Source: Sphagnum compactum (Eukaryota > Bryophyta > Sphagnopsida > Sphagnales). Taken from it: 64,000 bases of DNA. Of the stretch, positions 13,494 to 25,062 are shown piece by piece. The notes beneath the pieces were generated by a model. That model was given only the letters and a program-made list of their open reading frames with translations, searched no databases and was not told the origin of the DNA. The stretch covers positions 9,606,271 to 9,670,270 of the forward strand of contig OZ234499.1 of assembly GCA_965153455.1 (NCBI GenBank). Direction: 5' to 3'. The translations under genes and the position numbers were made by a program. Numbering within the stretch: the first letter of the stretch is position 1; each line of letters opens with the position of its first letter.

Positions 13494-13588
13494 TGTCACC
13501 CCCGCCCATTATGTTGGGTAAGGAGCCAAACAATCCTGTTAGGGTGCCATTGATGACACCTCACCAAACATAATGGGCAGGGGTGAGA
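13494..13588. repeat. Small foldback element
   Basis: A 26-base arm at 13,494-13,519 (containing CCCGCCCATTATGTTGGGT) pairs with 13,563-13,588 (containing ACCAAACATAATGGGCAGGG) with three mismatches, around a 43-base loop. The GC-rich arms stand out from the AT-rich surroundings. It could be a tiny MITE or a hairpin. Confidence 0.75.
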
Positions 13589-13599
13589 CAACCTCAATA

Positions 13600-15142
13600 C
13601 ATTAAGGTCTAGGGTACGGTGGCAAACTCAATATTGATTTTGAAAATCCATGTTTAACAAAGGTTTTGGTCATTGTTACAAACGTATGATCGTCATTAAA
13701 AGATCATGCCTTGTAATGTGGTCAAGAAAATAACATAATTTCCCACCCTGGCCCTTTATGTAAAGCTTGAGCTTATCCAAATTATTGTTTGAAAGCAAGC
13801 TAAACATAAACCATGGTACTTACCATAGTTAAAAGCAAGGCCAAATTGCTTCATACAAAGCCAAATTGAGGACACCATGCTTTTTGTAGATAACTAATTT
13901 AGTTTAATTCCCATGTGCACAGCAAGGCTATAGCTATATCATGCTTAGTTTATAAGTTTTTCTACCATATTTCAATGGAGGCAATATTGTAGTTTTTGAA
14001 AAGAGTGAAAGTTGCAAGAGATTTACATTTTTTTAAAGACATGTTTTTCCAAAGGAAAGGAAAAAATCTAATAGAATATCATTTGTTGACATAGAATCCT
14101 CAAATTTTGTTAATTATTCAAATGTATTCATACAAAAGAACTTCACACATAACCAAATTGGCCATATGAAATGGATTTTATGCATTCATTGGCAGCATTG
14201 GAAAAAAGGAGCAATTTGTGGCAATTTGAAGTAGGCTACCAAGAAGCTATGACAAGGTAGGCCAAGGTGTAAGACATGGTACCCTAAGGGGCAAGCCATT
14301 GTGATAAAAGGACTATGGGTGGGAACTATATGGACAAAATGGACCTTAGGTTGCCTAGCACCTAAGATAGAATGGACCTTAATGTGCAAGTGGATAAACA
14401 ATAAGCATGGATTTTTTTACTTTTCCCAAGCCCAAACCAATGTTCCATAATCCCAAACAAAAGATATTTATAGAATTTTAAGAAGTCCATGAAAATGAGG
14501 TGTGAGGGGCATGAAAAATTTGGATTAAGCTTTAGGGTTGAAACTAAAATAGTATATGTTTGGGACCCCATGACATCGACAAGTATTTGCTCATGCTTGG
14601 GGTAGAGACTAAAATATTTTATGTATAAGACTGCAAGACATGGAATAATGGCTTGGGCTTGTCGTATTAAACTTGGAATTTTCCATGTCTCGAAACTTCA
14701 TGTAGTCTAGAACCTAGGCATTATATGGTTAGTTCTTTCCAAGGCATTGAATGACCTTAGGCTAATGTGTCCCACACTTCAAGCCACCTTGTTCGAGCCT
14801 TTTGGTAGCCTAAGGACAAATTGTCCAATACTGTTTTTTTTTTTCAATGCTACCAATGAATGTAAAAAATTCATTCCTTCCTTACCCTTAATTTTTTTTT
14901 AATAAATTTTTAATTTTTTTTGCCTTTGGGGTGAGGGGTGGGGGAAGTGAGTGAAAGGGTGGGAAGGTCGATAACCTAAGTAGGTAGAGAAGTGGTTTAG
15001 GTAGGTGGATAGGTGACCTATGTAAGTATGTACATTGCGTAGGTTGGTGGGTAAAGAGAACCCCCCCCACCCAGCCCCAAAACCCATTTTGCCCTACCTC
15101 GAATCCCAAAGGAGACAAAAAATCAATGTTTGGGTAATGGAC
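13600..15142. other. Intergenic DNA, no gene seen
   Basis: The short minus-strand ORFs at 14,571-14,186 and 15,118-14,888 have no recognisable domain, and the second is driven by G/A-rich low-complexity sequence. The stretch ends at the 5' LTR of the copia element. Confidence 0.5.
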
Positions 15143-15436
15143 TGTTGAGAATTCAAGCTCAACTAGTTAGGTTTCATTAGTTACTGGAATAGGAAAATAA
15201 CTAGGTTACTTTCTTTACTTATATTAGTTTGGTTATTTGTGGTTTGGCCTTTTAGTTAAATACCTTGGTATTGATGGTTTGGCTTTCTTTTCTTCATTAC
15301 ACAAGTTTGTGTATTTCATGTGACAAGAACCTTGAAGAGTTCTTGATGTTATGTTCCGTGTTGTGAGCATTGTGTTTTAGTTTCCTTTCAATAAAGATTT
15401 ATGTTTGCACTTGAGTAGATATCCTATTTGTTAACA
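15143..15436 (+). repeat. 5' LTR of the copia element
   Basis: It begins TGTTGA and ends TTAACA, a matching short inverted pair, and abuts the primer binding site. An AATAAA polyadenylation signal lies at 15,390-15,395. At 294 bp it is a normal size for plant copia LTRs. No 3' LTR was found, so its age cannot be read from LTR divergence. Confidence 0.85.
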
Positions 15437-15448
15437 TGGTATCAGAGC
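15437..15448 (+). promoter_or_regulatory. Minus-strand primer binding site (initiator tRNA-Met type)
   Basis: TGGTATCAGAGC follows the LTR end directly. This is the standard plant copia primer site, complementary to the 3' end of initiator methionine tRNA. Confidence 0.93.
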
Positions 15449-16541
15449 GAGGTTGTTTGGTGAGAAGGTTGAAAGAGATCTAGAACTAGAAAGTCTCTAA
15501 AACTAGAACTTGAGAGCCTTTAATAATATCAAAGGAGTTTGTCGAGTGCAAGAGAGAAACAGAGAAAGGAAAGAATGTGAAGAGAAAAGAAGAAAAAAGA
15601 AAAGAGGTGAAGAGATCAACATATCAAGCGTTGTGAAAGTCAAATCTTTAAATCTAGATCTAGATCTACTGTGAAAAGATCTTGGAGTGAAACTTGAAAA
15701 GATTATAGAAAACTATAAGATGCTTCTATTTCCAAATTTTCAAAAGAAAAAAATGTTTTGTGAGAGTTATGAGCGTTTGAAAATTCTATGCCAGATCTGG
15801 TTTTTTGGTCATATCTCCTTCGTTTGAGCTTTTTTGGATCTGCAACTTTAGGACCTTATAGATCATAACGCAATACATATGTGAGAAAAATTTCATGTCA
15901 TTTGGATATGTATTGAAAGAGATTCAAGTATCTAAAGTTTCAGCCTCAATTTTGAAGTTAGGTTCTTTTGAGAGTGATAACTTTTTGTTATCATCATCAA
16001 TAGACCTGAAAGTTTGAACATATATAGTAAATATATATCTAATATGTCTCCTCAAATCTCAAGGAGTTTAGAGTTGTTGAAAGCGAGTTGTAAGTCATTT
16101 TGTGTTTAGGTCCCAGTTTGAGGTGATTTCAAGAAAGTAACAAGATCTCTCATTTCATGAAATTAAATGAGCTGAAATTCTGAGAGATGGTAGTAGACAT
16201 AGTTTTTCATGTTTCACCAAAATTTCAAAACGATCCAAGGTCATATGTGACTGGAGGAACTTTGCAAAGTTGTTGTGACAAATGTTTACATTGAGAAGAC
16301 ATCAAAACGAATTTTGAAGTGGAGCAAATACAACTTGGGAAAACTTGAAGGAAGGACTTTGAAGATTGGGAAGCGCAAATACATTATCAAGACCTTCATA
16401 CAAAAGTTTAGTATGTAATCATGTATTTAAAACCATACAAAATATTATACGAGATACATACATATACGTAAAACCTATGTATAATATAGAATTTCGTATA
16501 ATACTCAAGACATACATACATATGCAAGGTCCATCTTGTTC

Positions 16542-16566
16542 AACCCTAACCCTAACCCTAATCCTA
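16542..16566 (+). repeat. Short CCCTAA-type repeat in the copia leader
   Basis: Three CCCTAA units and a variant (CCCTAATCCTA) lie in the untranslated leader. Related CCCTAATCCTAG motifs follow at about 16,585. The plant telomere unit is CCCTAAA, so these are six-base relatives. They look like leader sequence, not a telomere scar. Confidence 0.6.
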
Positions 16567-16663
16567 GAAACCTAAGGAAAGAAAACCCTAATCCTAGAAA
16601 CCCAAGGAAGGAATTAAAATCATTTGTGAAACCCCAAGAAGACATTGAAAGTTGTCTTGAAAG

Positions 16664-19600
16664 ATGCCGAACGGTCTTTCTCAAATTGCAATTGAGAAAT
16701 TAAACAAAAATAATTTCCAAGTGTGGAAATTTAGGATTATGAATTTCTTGATGGGGAAAGGTTATTGGGAGTTCATAACTGGTGATGATAAAGAACCTCC
16801 TCTTTCAAAAAATCTCACATAACAACAAATTCAAGCCAATAAAACTTGGCATGAAAAAGCAAGGAAAGTCTTATATTGGTTTTCTGTGAATGTGTCCGAT
16901 TCCATGATTGTGCATATTCAAGATGCATAATCACCCAAACAAGCTTAGGATACATTGGTGAAAATGTATAGCACCAATACACAAGCCCGCAAAATGCAGT
17001 TCAAACAAGAGTTGCATAATCTACAAAAAAACAAGATGAACATCAGTGACTACTCTACAAAGGTGAAAAACCTTGCAGATGCTCTTGCATCTATAGGAGC
17101 CCCAGTAGATGATGAAGATCTAATGGCCATGACCTTGAATGGACTTAGAAAAGACTATAGTAAGTTCCGTACTTCAATTGCAGTTCGAGAAACATTTCTC
17201 GATTTCCAAGATTTGATAACCCTACTTATAAGTGAAGATATGAGAATTGTTGGCACTTCATCCAATGGAGGATCACAAGAAAGTGTTTTCTACTCAAATA
17301 TTAATAGAGGTAGAGGTAGAGGTGGTAAAACTACATTTCAAGGTCGACACGGAAACTCGCATGGTGGACATGATCAACATGAAGGCCAACCTCATGGAGG
17401 TGGATGAGGAAACTTTGGAGGAAGAGGAAATCGCAGAAGTCGTGGAGGAAGTCATCGAGGTCAACAATCAAATAACGACTCAAACTGCTACTATTGCATG
17501 AAACATGGGCGCATGGCCAAGAACTGTTATCAAAGGGAGCATAATGCACGAAATGGAAAGCTGCAAAAAAGGAATTATGCATCAACTGGCAATCAAGGTG
17601 ATGAGCAACTGTTTGTGATGCAGCACGTGGCAAATTCAATGATAGAAGGTGTATCAGATAACAATGTCTGGTATGTGGATTCTGGAGCTTCAAACCAGAT
17701 GACTAGTCATGGAGAATGGTTTAGACATACAAGGGATTTGAAAACACCAAGGTTTGTGGAAACTGGTGATGACACTACACACCCCATCACACAAATTGGC
17801 AAGGTGCCATTGTCCATGCAAGATGGGCAAACAAAGTACTTGAAAGATGTGCTTCATGTTCCAACCATAACAAAAAAATTGGTTTCCGTAGGCCAGATGG
17901 TGGAACAAGGTTTACAAGTGACATTCAACCCTAATGGATGTTCTGTGGAAGACATGAAGCACCAAGGCAAATTGATTGCAAAAGGGGAAAGGAATGGACG
18001 AATGTTCACCTTGGATGTGACCATGCCTGAGGTGAATTCCATGTTATTCACACATGGAAATGGAGCTGGAGACATTGGAATTTGGCACAAGCGGGTTGGC
18101 CATGTTAATCTCGAACGTTTTAAGCTGATGGAGAAACAAAATCTTGTTGGAGGTCTTCCCAAATTTGGAACAGACGAGGTGATGTCAGAAGTTTGTGAAG
18201 CATGCTAATTGGGGAAGCAAGCTAGGCATCTAGTCCCAACTCAAACAACTGATGTGAGTTCCAAACCTTTGGAAATGATCCACTTAGATGTGTGGACCAC
18301 GAAAATAGAATCCATTGGAAGATGCAAGTATTATGTGAATTTCATTGATGACCACACAAGGAAGGTGTGGGTCTACTTCATGAAACACAAAGGTGAAATG
18401 TTTCAACATTTTTTGAATTTCAAAGCAATGGTGGAGAAGGAGAAAGGTGTGAGCATCAAATGCTTAAGGTTCGATGGAGGGGGAGAGTATTTTTCAAATG
18501 AATTCAGTGAGTACTCGAAGGAACATGGAATTCAAAGGAAGTTTTCATGTAGTTACTCCCCACATCAGAATGGAGTTACTGAAAGGAAGAACAGGCACAT
18601 TGCAGAAATAGCACGTGCCATGTTGAATGAGAAGAATTTGCCAAATTACTTTTGGGTTGAGGCGGTAGCAACTGTAATCTATATCATGAATCGAACACCC
18701 ACAGCGGCAGTTCATGGCATGACACTCGAAGCAAAATTCACAGGCAAGAAACCCGATGTCTCACACCTCAGAATGTTTGGTTGCATTGCATACGTGCATG
18801 TTCATGAGGAGAAGAGATCAAAACTAGACCCAAAAGCTAATAAGTGTATCTTCATTGGATATTCTTCAGAACAAAAAGGATATAGATGCTTCAACCCTTC
18901 CATTTGAAAGTTGCAAATGAATAGAGATGTTGTGTTTGATGAGATGGTTAGTTGGTACTCACCATTGAAGATAGCAGAAGATGGAGAGGCTAGAAATGGT
19001 GATGTTTCATCAAATGTGGAACAAGAATCATAATTAATTAGTGGACCACAAGAGTCTTTAATTAGTGGGTCCAGTAGCACTCCATGGAAAGGAAGGTTAA
19101 GATCTTCAAACATTGTACATGGTAGTTTTCGAACATCATCTAGAAATCCTCATGTAGATGATGAGTTAAGTGATTCAGAGAAGAGTGTGGGTGAAGAATC
19201 AAGAATCCCTTCAGTTACTACTCCCGGAGCTCGGATGGCCAAGAAAGCTTTGAAAACACCTAACAACAACAATGGAATACGAAGATCCACACAAGTCAAG
19301 CACCCTGTACAATGACTCACATATGATGGCTTTATAGCTCATCATTACGCACACATGGTGAGAATTATACAGGAGGTTGAACCCACTTGTTTTGAACAGG
19401 CGGTTGGAAACCCTAAATGGGATAATGCCATGGATGAAAAGATGGCAGCATTGGATGCTAATGCTACTTGGGAATTGCTAGCTTTACCAAAGGACAAGAA
19501 AGCAATTGGGTGCAAATGGGTGTACAAGGTCAAGCATAATGCAGATGAATCTATGAGCAGATACAAAGCGAGATTTGTTACCAAAGGTTATGCCCAGACT

Positions 19601-20815
19601 TATGGCATAGACTATGAGGAGACCTATAGTCCAGTTGTAAAAATGACAACCGTAAGAGCAATCATTGCTATGGCAGCAGGAAAAGGATGGTCTTTACATC
19701 AAATGGATGTAAAGAATGTTTTTCTTCATGGAGATTTACAAGAAGAAGTGTACATGGAACAACCACCACGTTATGTTGACCAAACACATCTTAATTTGGT
19801 TTGTAGGTTGAAGAAAGCTTTGTACGGCTTGAAACAAACACCTAGAGCTTGGTCAGACAAGATAGGTCAGTATCTTGTCACAAGTGGATTTCAAACATCC
19901 AATGCAAATTTTTCACTATATGTGAAAAAGACAAATCATGGGATTGTAGTCATAGTCATCTATGTTGATGATTTGATTATCACAGGAGATAGTGATGTAG
20001 ACATCTCTGATTTGAAGAAGCTTTTGAAGCAAAAATTTGAAATGAAGGATTTGGGAGAGTTGCGTTACTTCCTCGACATTGAAGTAATCCAATTCCCTAA
20101 AGGGATATGGTTACTACAAAAACAATATGCCTTGAACAAATTGTTTGAGTATGGGATGACGGGTTGCAAACCCATTTCAATTCCATTGGAGCAAAATGTG
20201 AAGTTAAGTGCAAATGAAGGAGACCTTGTGGAGGATACCACTATGTATAGGCGCATAGTGGGGAGTTTGATTTACATGACCATCACAAGGCCAGATTTGA
20301 ATTATGCAGTTAGAGTGGTGAGTTAATTCATGCAAACACCACAAAAGCCACATTTGGATGCAGCGAGGCGCATACTGAAGTACATAAAACATACTCTGCA
20401 GTGTGGAATTTTTTATGAAGCCAAGAACCAGTTACAAGTACATGGATACACGGATGTTGATTGGGCTGGCAATGTTTCAGATAGAAGATCAACCAGTGGT
20501 TTCATGTTTTCTTTTGGAAGTGGTGCTGTTAGTTGGAGCAGTAAGAAACAACCAACAGTTGCATTATTAAGCACAGAGGCAGAATATAGAGGCGTAGCAA
20601 TTGCTGCATGTGAAGTAGTTTGGTTACAAAAACTACTATTAGATTTGGGATAGTCAGTGGATGTTCTTATTGTCTTTTATTGTGATAACATTAGTAGCAT
20701 ACTACTTGCTAACAACCCGGTCTATCATTCTAGGACAAAGCACATTGAAGTGCACTACCACTTTATTAGAGAAAAAATTCTAGCAAAAGAAATTGACCTT
20801 ATTTTGACAAGTTGA
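16664..20815 (+). pseudogene. Copia gag-pol polyprotein, one frame with multiple nonsense codons
   Basis: One frame runs from ATG 16,664 to a TGA at 20,813 with no frameshift. Internal stops are at 16,819, 16,928, 16,946, 17,405, 18,206, 18,905, 19,031, 19,313, 20,324 and 20,651. Domains in order are: gag with a knuckle CYYC...C near 17,486-17,527; protease DSGAS at about 17,678; integrase with HKRVGH...CEAC zinc residues, then HLDVW, RFDGGGEY and NGVTERKNR; reverse transcriptase with YVDD at 19,961-19,972; RNase H with DVDWAG and STEAEY. Oddities: the knuckle histidine is Arg, the usual RSDNGGEY of integrase reads RFDGGGEY, and MDVKTAFLHGD reads MDVKNVFLHGD. Most stops replace expected Gln or Arg codons, consistent with C-to-T decay. 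The product would be non-functional. Confidence 0.93.
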
Positions 20816-20868
20816 TTTTCTCAAGTTTCCAAGTTGACACATGACAAATCCACATGCACATTGGCCTG

Positions 20869-20990
20869 TTTTCAAGTGCACATTACACATTGTCACATGC
20901 ATGTTGCCAAATTTTTGAGTGCAAAGTGGCACGATTTTCAAATGCACATTGCACATCGCCACATGCATGTATTGGCAAGTTGTCAAGCAT
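20869..20990. repeat. Two tandem 66-bp units at the copia break
   Basis: Units starting TTTTCAAGTGCACATTACA (20,869) and TTTTCAAATGCACATTGCA (20,935) share CACATGCATGT cores. They lie directly 3' of the truncated element and are not part of a copia reading frame. Confidence 0.7.
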
Positions 20991-21479
20991 TGATGTTATT
21001 TCATGAGCCAGTGAGCATGAGCAAGGGAGCAAGATCGAAAATTTTAAACATATTCTTTAACACTTAGCACAAAATATTTGATGATGTGGAGAAATATTTT
21101 GTCATATGTTCATGGATGAATGATATTTATAAATAAAAATGTGGATGACAAATTATAATGGATGAACTTTTTCATAAACGTTGGCGATAAGTTTTTCTTT
21201 CTGAAAATTGAACAAAAGAAATAGGATGGAAGAAATTTATGTTGGTTTATTTTTAAAAAATCGTGACATGAAATGTTGAAGCCATACTTCAAGTAATACT
21301 TCATGTTTCCTTAATACTAAATATATTCCAACTTTATAACATCAAAATCATATAGAATTTAAAATTAACTCAATTTCAATGACACATAAACATGTTGACC
21401 CATCAAGAATTACATGCCCATTCAAATTTGAGACAATTATGAGATAGCCCATGACACATTATCATTTCAAGTTCTTTTA

Positions 21480-22050
21480 TCGTTTTCATGTGGGAGATAT
21501 TCATTTTTAAATGATTTCTGCCCCTGAAAATTCAAATAAATTTCAAAAAACCAGGTTTTGGAAAGAAAAATAAGTTGAGGACATGGTAACACTTGGGCCA
21601 ATGGCACACTAATATCTATCTATTAAAGAAGATTGTTTGTTTGTTTTGTTTGTAGTTATGAGATCCACCCAACCCGAATGCTTCAGATCAGGTTGTTAGT
21701 GTCTTTGGAAAGCTCTCAATGAGGAGGGGTGCATCGGCTTAGTTTCATGTCGTTTCAACTTGTGCTACAAAAGTTCTTGAATATTGAATGATTTCTTCAC
21801 TGAATGTTAAATTAAATCGGAGCTGAAAATATTAGAGGAATTGGAATGTGCCTTTGGTCTTGTCGGAAAGATCTTGATAAGCAGGATTCAATGGAATTTA
21901 TTTCATCAGATTTGGATTCAGACTATGGGAGATGTTAATTTTTAAGTGATTTCTGCCGCTGAGAATTCAAATAAATTCCAAAAAACCATGGGTTGGAAGA
22001 AAAATCAGTTGAAGACATGGTAAAACTTGGGCCAACGGCACAGGCCACCC
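21480..22050. repeat. Internally duplicated block at the outer end of the left arm
   Basis: Two related segments, about 21,480-21,607 and 21,925-22,045, share a GATTTCTGCC(C/G)CTGA core, the AAAAAACCA(G/T)G region and the ACTTGGGCCAA(T/C)GGCAC end. The same pair occurs in the right arm (50,037-50,160 and 50,625-50,740) at a different spacing. The block between them in the left arm matches the far unit of the right arm, which suggests unequal exchange inside the repeat. Confidence 0.75.
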
Positions 22051-22590
22051 TAATACAATATGACAAGAATGTACTTCACTATGGTACTTCTTGGGAGCAA
22101 TTATTATTATCAACATTTTAGTTGTAGATAAAAAGTAAATCCACTTATGTCAAGATAACATTTTTGGACTTTGATAATGTTAAAGATGAAGGAAACATGG
22201 CACTTCAACAATATCCACAAATCCTAAGCATACTAAATGTCCAAGAATATGGATATCAACTTCAACTCCGTCCAGTCCACATGGGAGTTGCATGCACTTT
22301 TAATAATAAATGGAACTTTTTATTTATATTATTTCGAACACATGCCAATGTTTGGCATAAATGAAAATATGCCACAACATTTTTCATTGTGAAATCTTGT
22401 TCAAATTAGTCCCCTACATACGATAATAAGTAGATCATCTCGAATGATATCTGTTTTATTTTAATGTGTTTTTGGAGATGAAAAAGAAACCATTGTTTCC
22501 CTCGGGGCAAAGTTAGGCTAGATGATCTTTCACCTCTACGATGTAAGTCAAGAACTCACATAAATCAAATTTGCTTCCACCCAATTAGAG

Positions 22591-24990
22591 CTAAAGCAAA
22601 GGATTGCAACCTGAGAGGATATTTGTTTGCAATAGTGCAGGAGAAAAATTATTTTCAAAAATTTGGAGAAGTGGAATTGGAATGTTGAGTGCCGTTGCAA
22701 GGACAGAGTTTGGAACGGCAAATAAGGCTTGTCCTGCATTCTGCATGTCCGTAAACAAATATATCATTAAAGTTTCAAATACTGAAAATCATTTCATCCA
22801 AGCCCCAACGATTCATATTTTTTATGTGCTTTTTAAAATTTCAACGTGGAATTATCAATATCTAACTTCATAACATCGAAAATAGACATATTAAAATGTA
22901 CCTACTAAAGAACCCGACATGAATATTTTCATTCAAATTATTTTTAAATTCGAAAAGAAATTTAAAAACCCAGTACCATTCTTAAATGAAATGTTTGAAA
23001 TATGGGTATTGTCATAAACAAGGAACCTTAAAATATAAAAAACCATGTAAGTAAAAATACCAAATACTAAATTGTTAGATGAGAATCATTAAACCTTATA
23101 CCCTACTTGCAACATGGATGTATTAGAAACAAGTGATTCAAACGTTAGAAATGAAATATTATTGTGTCATAATAAACATAGCATGTCAAAACAAAGTTGG
23201 ATCGATTTCGACGAATGGCATTTCAGCAAGGAATTAAACTATTCAAGAGATTGTTGATTTGCGAACGTACCAAAACACCCGCATTTTGGCTATTGAGAGC
23301 CGAAATAAATGTGCAATTTGTGTTCCCCAAGTTTTGTTCAAAATGAAGTAGCCCTCGCGGAAAGAGTGCCACATCACCCGCAAATAATTCATCAGTGTGG
23401 AGAACTCCTGGAACCAAATTAATAATTTGCACGTTAGAACTTCACATCAAGGCTGTCCTAACTAACTAGTGGTTTGCCCAAGTTTCAATCTTATATGCAC
23501 CCCAAGCTCAACAATTCCATTTCCCTTGGCAATATACATGAGTACAAAGCAAGGTCCACAGTTATCCTAAAATTCAATTTCCACAAGAGGCTCGGATTTA
23601 AAGACGACAACCACATTATTTGCAACAAACAAAATCCACATTTTTGGCTCCACCGAATCCTAATAGGTACCACTTCATTTGTGTAAAAACTTATCTACCA
23701 AGAATGGAAATATAATAATATATCATTGAATTGGAACTTGGAAAACATGCCAAGCTTTCTATCATCGGAGATGAACAAAACAATACTATCTATGTTAATG
23801 AGCTTATTTAAACACAAATTAAAATTATTTTATAGTTCCGCATTAATCAAAAGATTTGGAACCTGAAGTGTTGACCCATCCCACAAGGAGTGGGCCTCCT
23901 GAGACAACATTCAACAACTCTGTTGCTCGGGGATGTGTGTGTGGCACGTTCACCCCACATGGCACCAAAACAAACCTCACTGAAGAAATGCCTTCCCCTC
24001 TGTACGCGTCCCCCCCCCCCCAATAAGGTGTAAAATACATGAGGGCCACGCCAAGATCTTCGCATGCAATTTTTGTTTAAATTAGAAACACAAATGCATA
24101 TCACAGTCCTAACATCTGAGCCTTGGATTAGTGTAACTTAGGAAACGAGAATGAGAATTATCATTAGGTGAGTCCAATATAACGTATACAAGTATATTCG
24201 TTATATATATCTTAACAAATCATTTCTAATTTTGTTAGTCCATATATATATTGTCTAACTGTGAATAATGAACTCTAAACCATCATTTAAAAACCAAAGA
24301 TCATGACTAAAATTTTCATAAAATATAATCCAAAATTTAAATCATACTGAAAATTTCAATTAGTGAGCTTTATATTGCTCAAATTAACTGTTTCAAGTAT
24401 CGGCAAAACGTCCAACCAAAAACCACCAAGCTTCACCAAAATTGTCACCAAGATAGTTCACAAAAATCATCAAAATATTGCACCAAAAATAAATTGTCTT
24501 TTTGCAATGATCCTTTATGATCAGTTCATCGTTAAAATGAGTTTTCAAACTTTAGACAATCCAGAGGTTTTGCCTTCCAAGAAAGCTAAATATGTATGAG
24601 TTATACATTTTATGGACGTTTCAAATGAAATGGGATCATACAATGGTTGAAGTGGAAAAGTCTAGATGTGTAAACAACCAAATATGGCATTTTATATTCA
24701 TCTTAGAGATAAGAAAAAATCGGGATTCAGAGGGAAGATATTAGTAGTGCATGTAATTACGTTAAAGCGGGAAACACATCGGTGGTAACGGCAGCACGAG
24801 TGCCACCGGAACCTTGTGTCACAACACCATTAACAAAAACATTATGGAGAGTAAATGGGGCGTTGGGGCCGGCTGGAAAATCGACCAGGGGATCAGGATC
24901 TGCAGCTTTCACTTTCATGCTCATGATTAAAAATGCAACAAACACCACCCACAAGATCATCGTGCTACTACAATAGCCTTTGGATCCCAT
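22591..24990 (-). CDS. Germin-like protein, left-arm copy (four exons)
   Basis: Exons on the minus strand are 24,990-24,761, 23,999-23,863, 23,407-23,271 and 22,740-22,591. All introns are GT-AG, phases join cleanly and the protein has 217 residues, a normal germin-like length. A hydrophobic signal segment (MILWVVFVAFLIMSM) precedes DPDPLVDF, so the protein should be secreted to the cell wall. Exon 2 holds cupin box 1 (PHTHPRATE, two His and one Glu metal ligands). Exon 3 holds box 2 (GDVALFPRGLLHFEQN, the last His). NCT is a possible glycosylation site. Some family members are Mn-dependent oxalate oxidases or superoxide dismutases; activity here is not predictable. No Cys is seen in the N-terminal region, where many germins form a disulphide. 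Compared with the right copy it lacks four residues near the mature N-terminus, and a TAG at 22,593-22,591 ends it two codons before the aligned right-copy stop. Confidence 0.88.
24010..24021 (-). other. G12 homopolymer against the 3' splice site of intron 1 (left gene)
   Basis: On the gene's sense strand twelve G residues end ten bases before the exon 2 junction (ACGCGTACAG then exon). A pyrimidine-rich stretch is usual at this place. The right-arm gene has a longer tract at the same site. Confidence 0.85.
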
Positions 24991-25052
24991 TGTGGTTTTC
25001 TTTTAATACAACTTGACGAAAGATTATGTTTTGTTTAATGGTTGAAAATGAT

Positions 25053-25062
25053 ATTATATAAT
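25053..25062 (-). promoter_or_regulatory. TATA box candidate of the left germin-like gene
   Basis: The sense strand reads ATTATATAATATC about 65 bases upstream of the ATG. The right-arm gene has ATTATACTCC at the equivalent place, a weaker match. Confidence 0.45.

Larger units (their letters stand above)
15143..20812 (+). mobile_element. Ty1/copia LTR retrotransposon, 3' truncated
   Basis: The order is 5' LTR, tRNA-Met-type primer site, leader of about 1.2 kb, then gag, protease, integrase, reverse transcriptase and RNase H in one frame. Integrase before reverse transcriptase is the copia order. Recognisable element sequence stops at about 20,812, just after the RNase H C-terminal region. 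The usual last residues, polypurine tract and 3' LTR are absent: no second copy of the LTR was found in the window. The element cannot be autonomous. Beyond the break lies an unrelated 66-bp repeat and then the inverted-duplication arm. Confidence 0.92.

Noticed and set aside
16542-16566. CCCTAA repeats as an interstitial telomere scar.
   Set aside because: Only three units, six-base instead of the plant seven-base unit, and inside the leader of a retrotransposon.
23847-24104. Two overlapping minus-strand ORFs covering exon 2 of the left germin-like gene, one of which reads VALMYFTP.
   Set aside because: The VALMYFTP part lies in the intron upstream of the splice acceptor; the resemblance to a cupin strand is chance.
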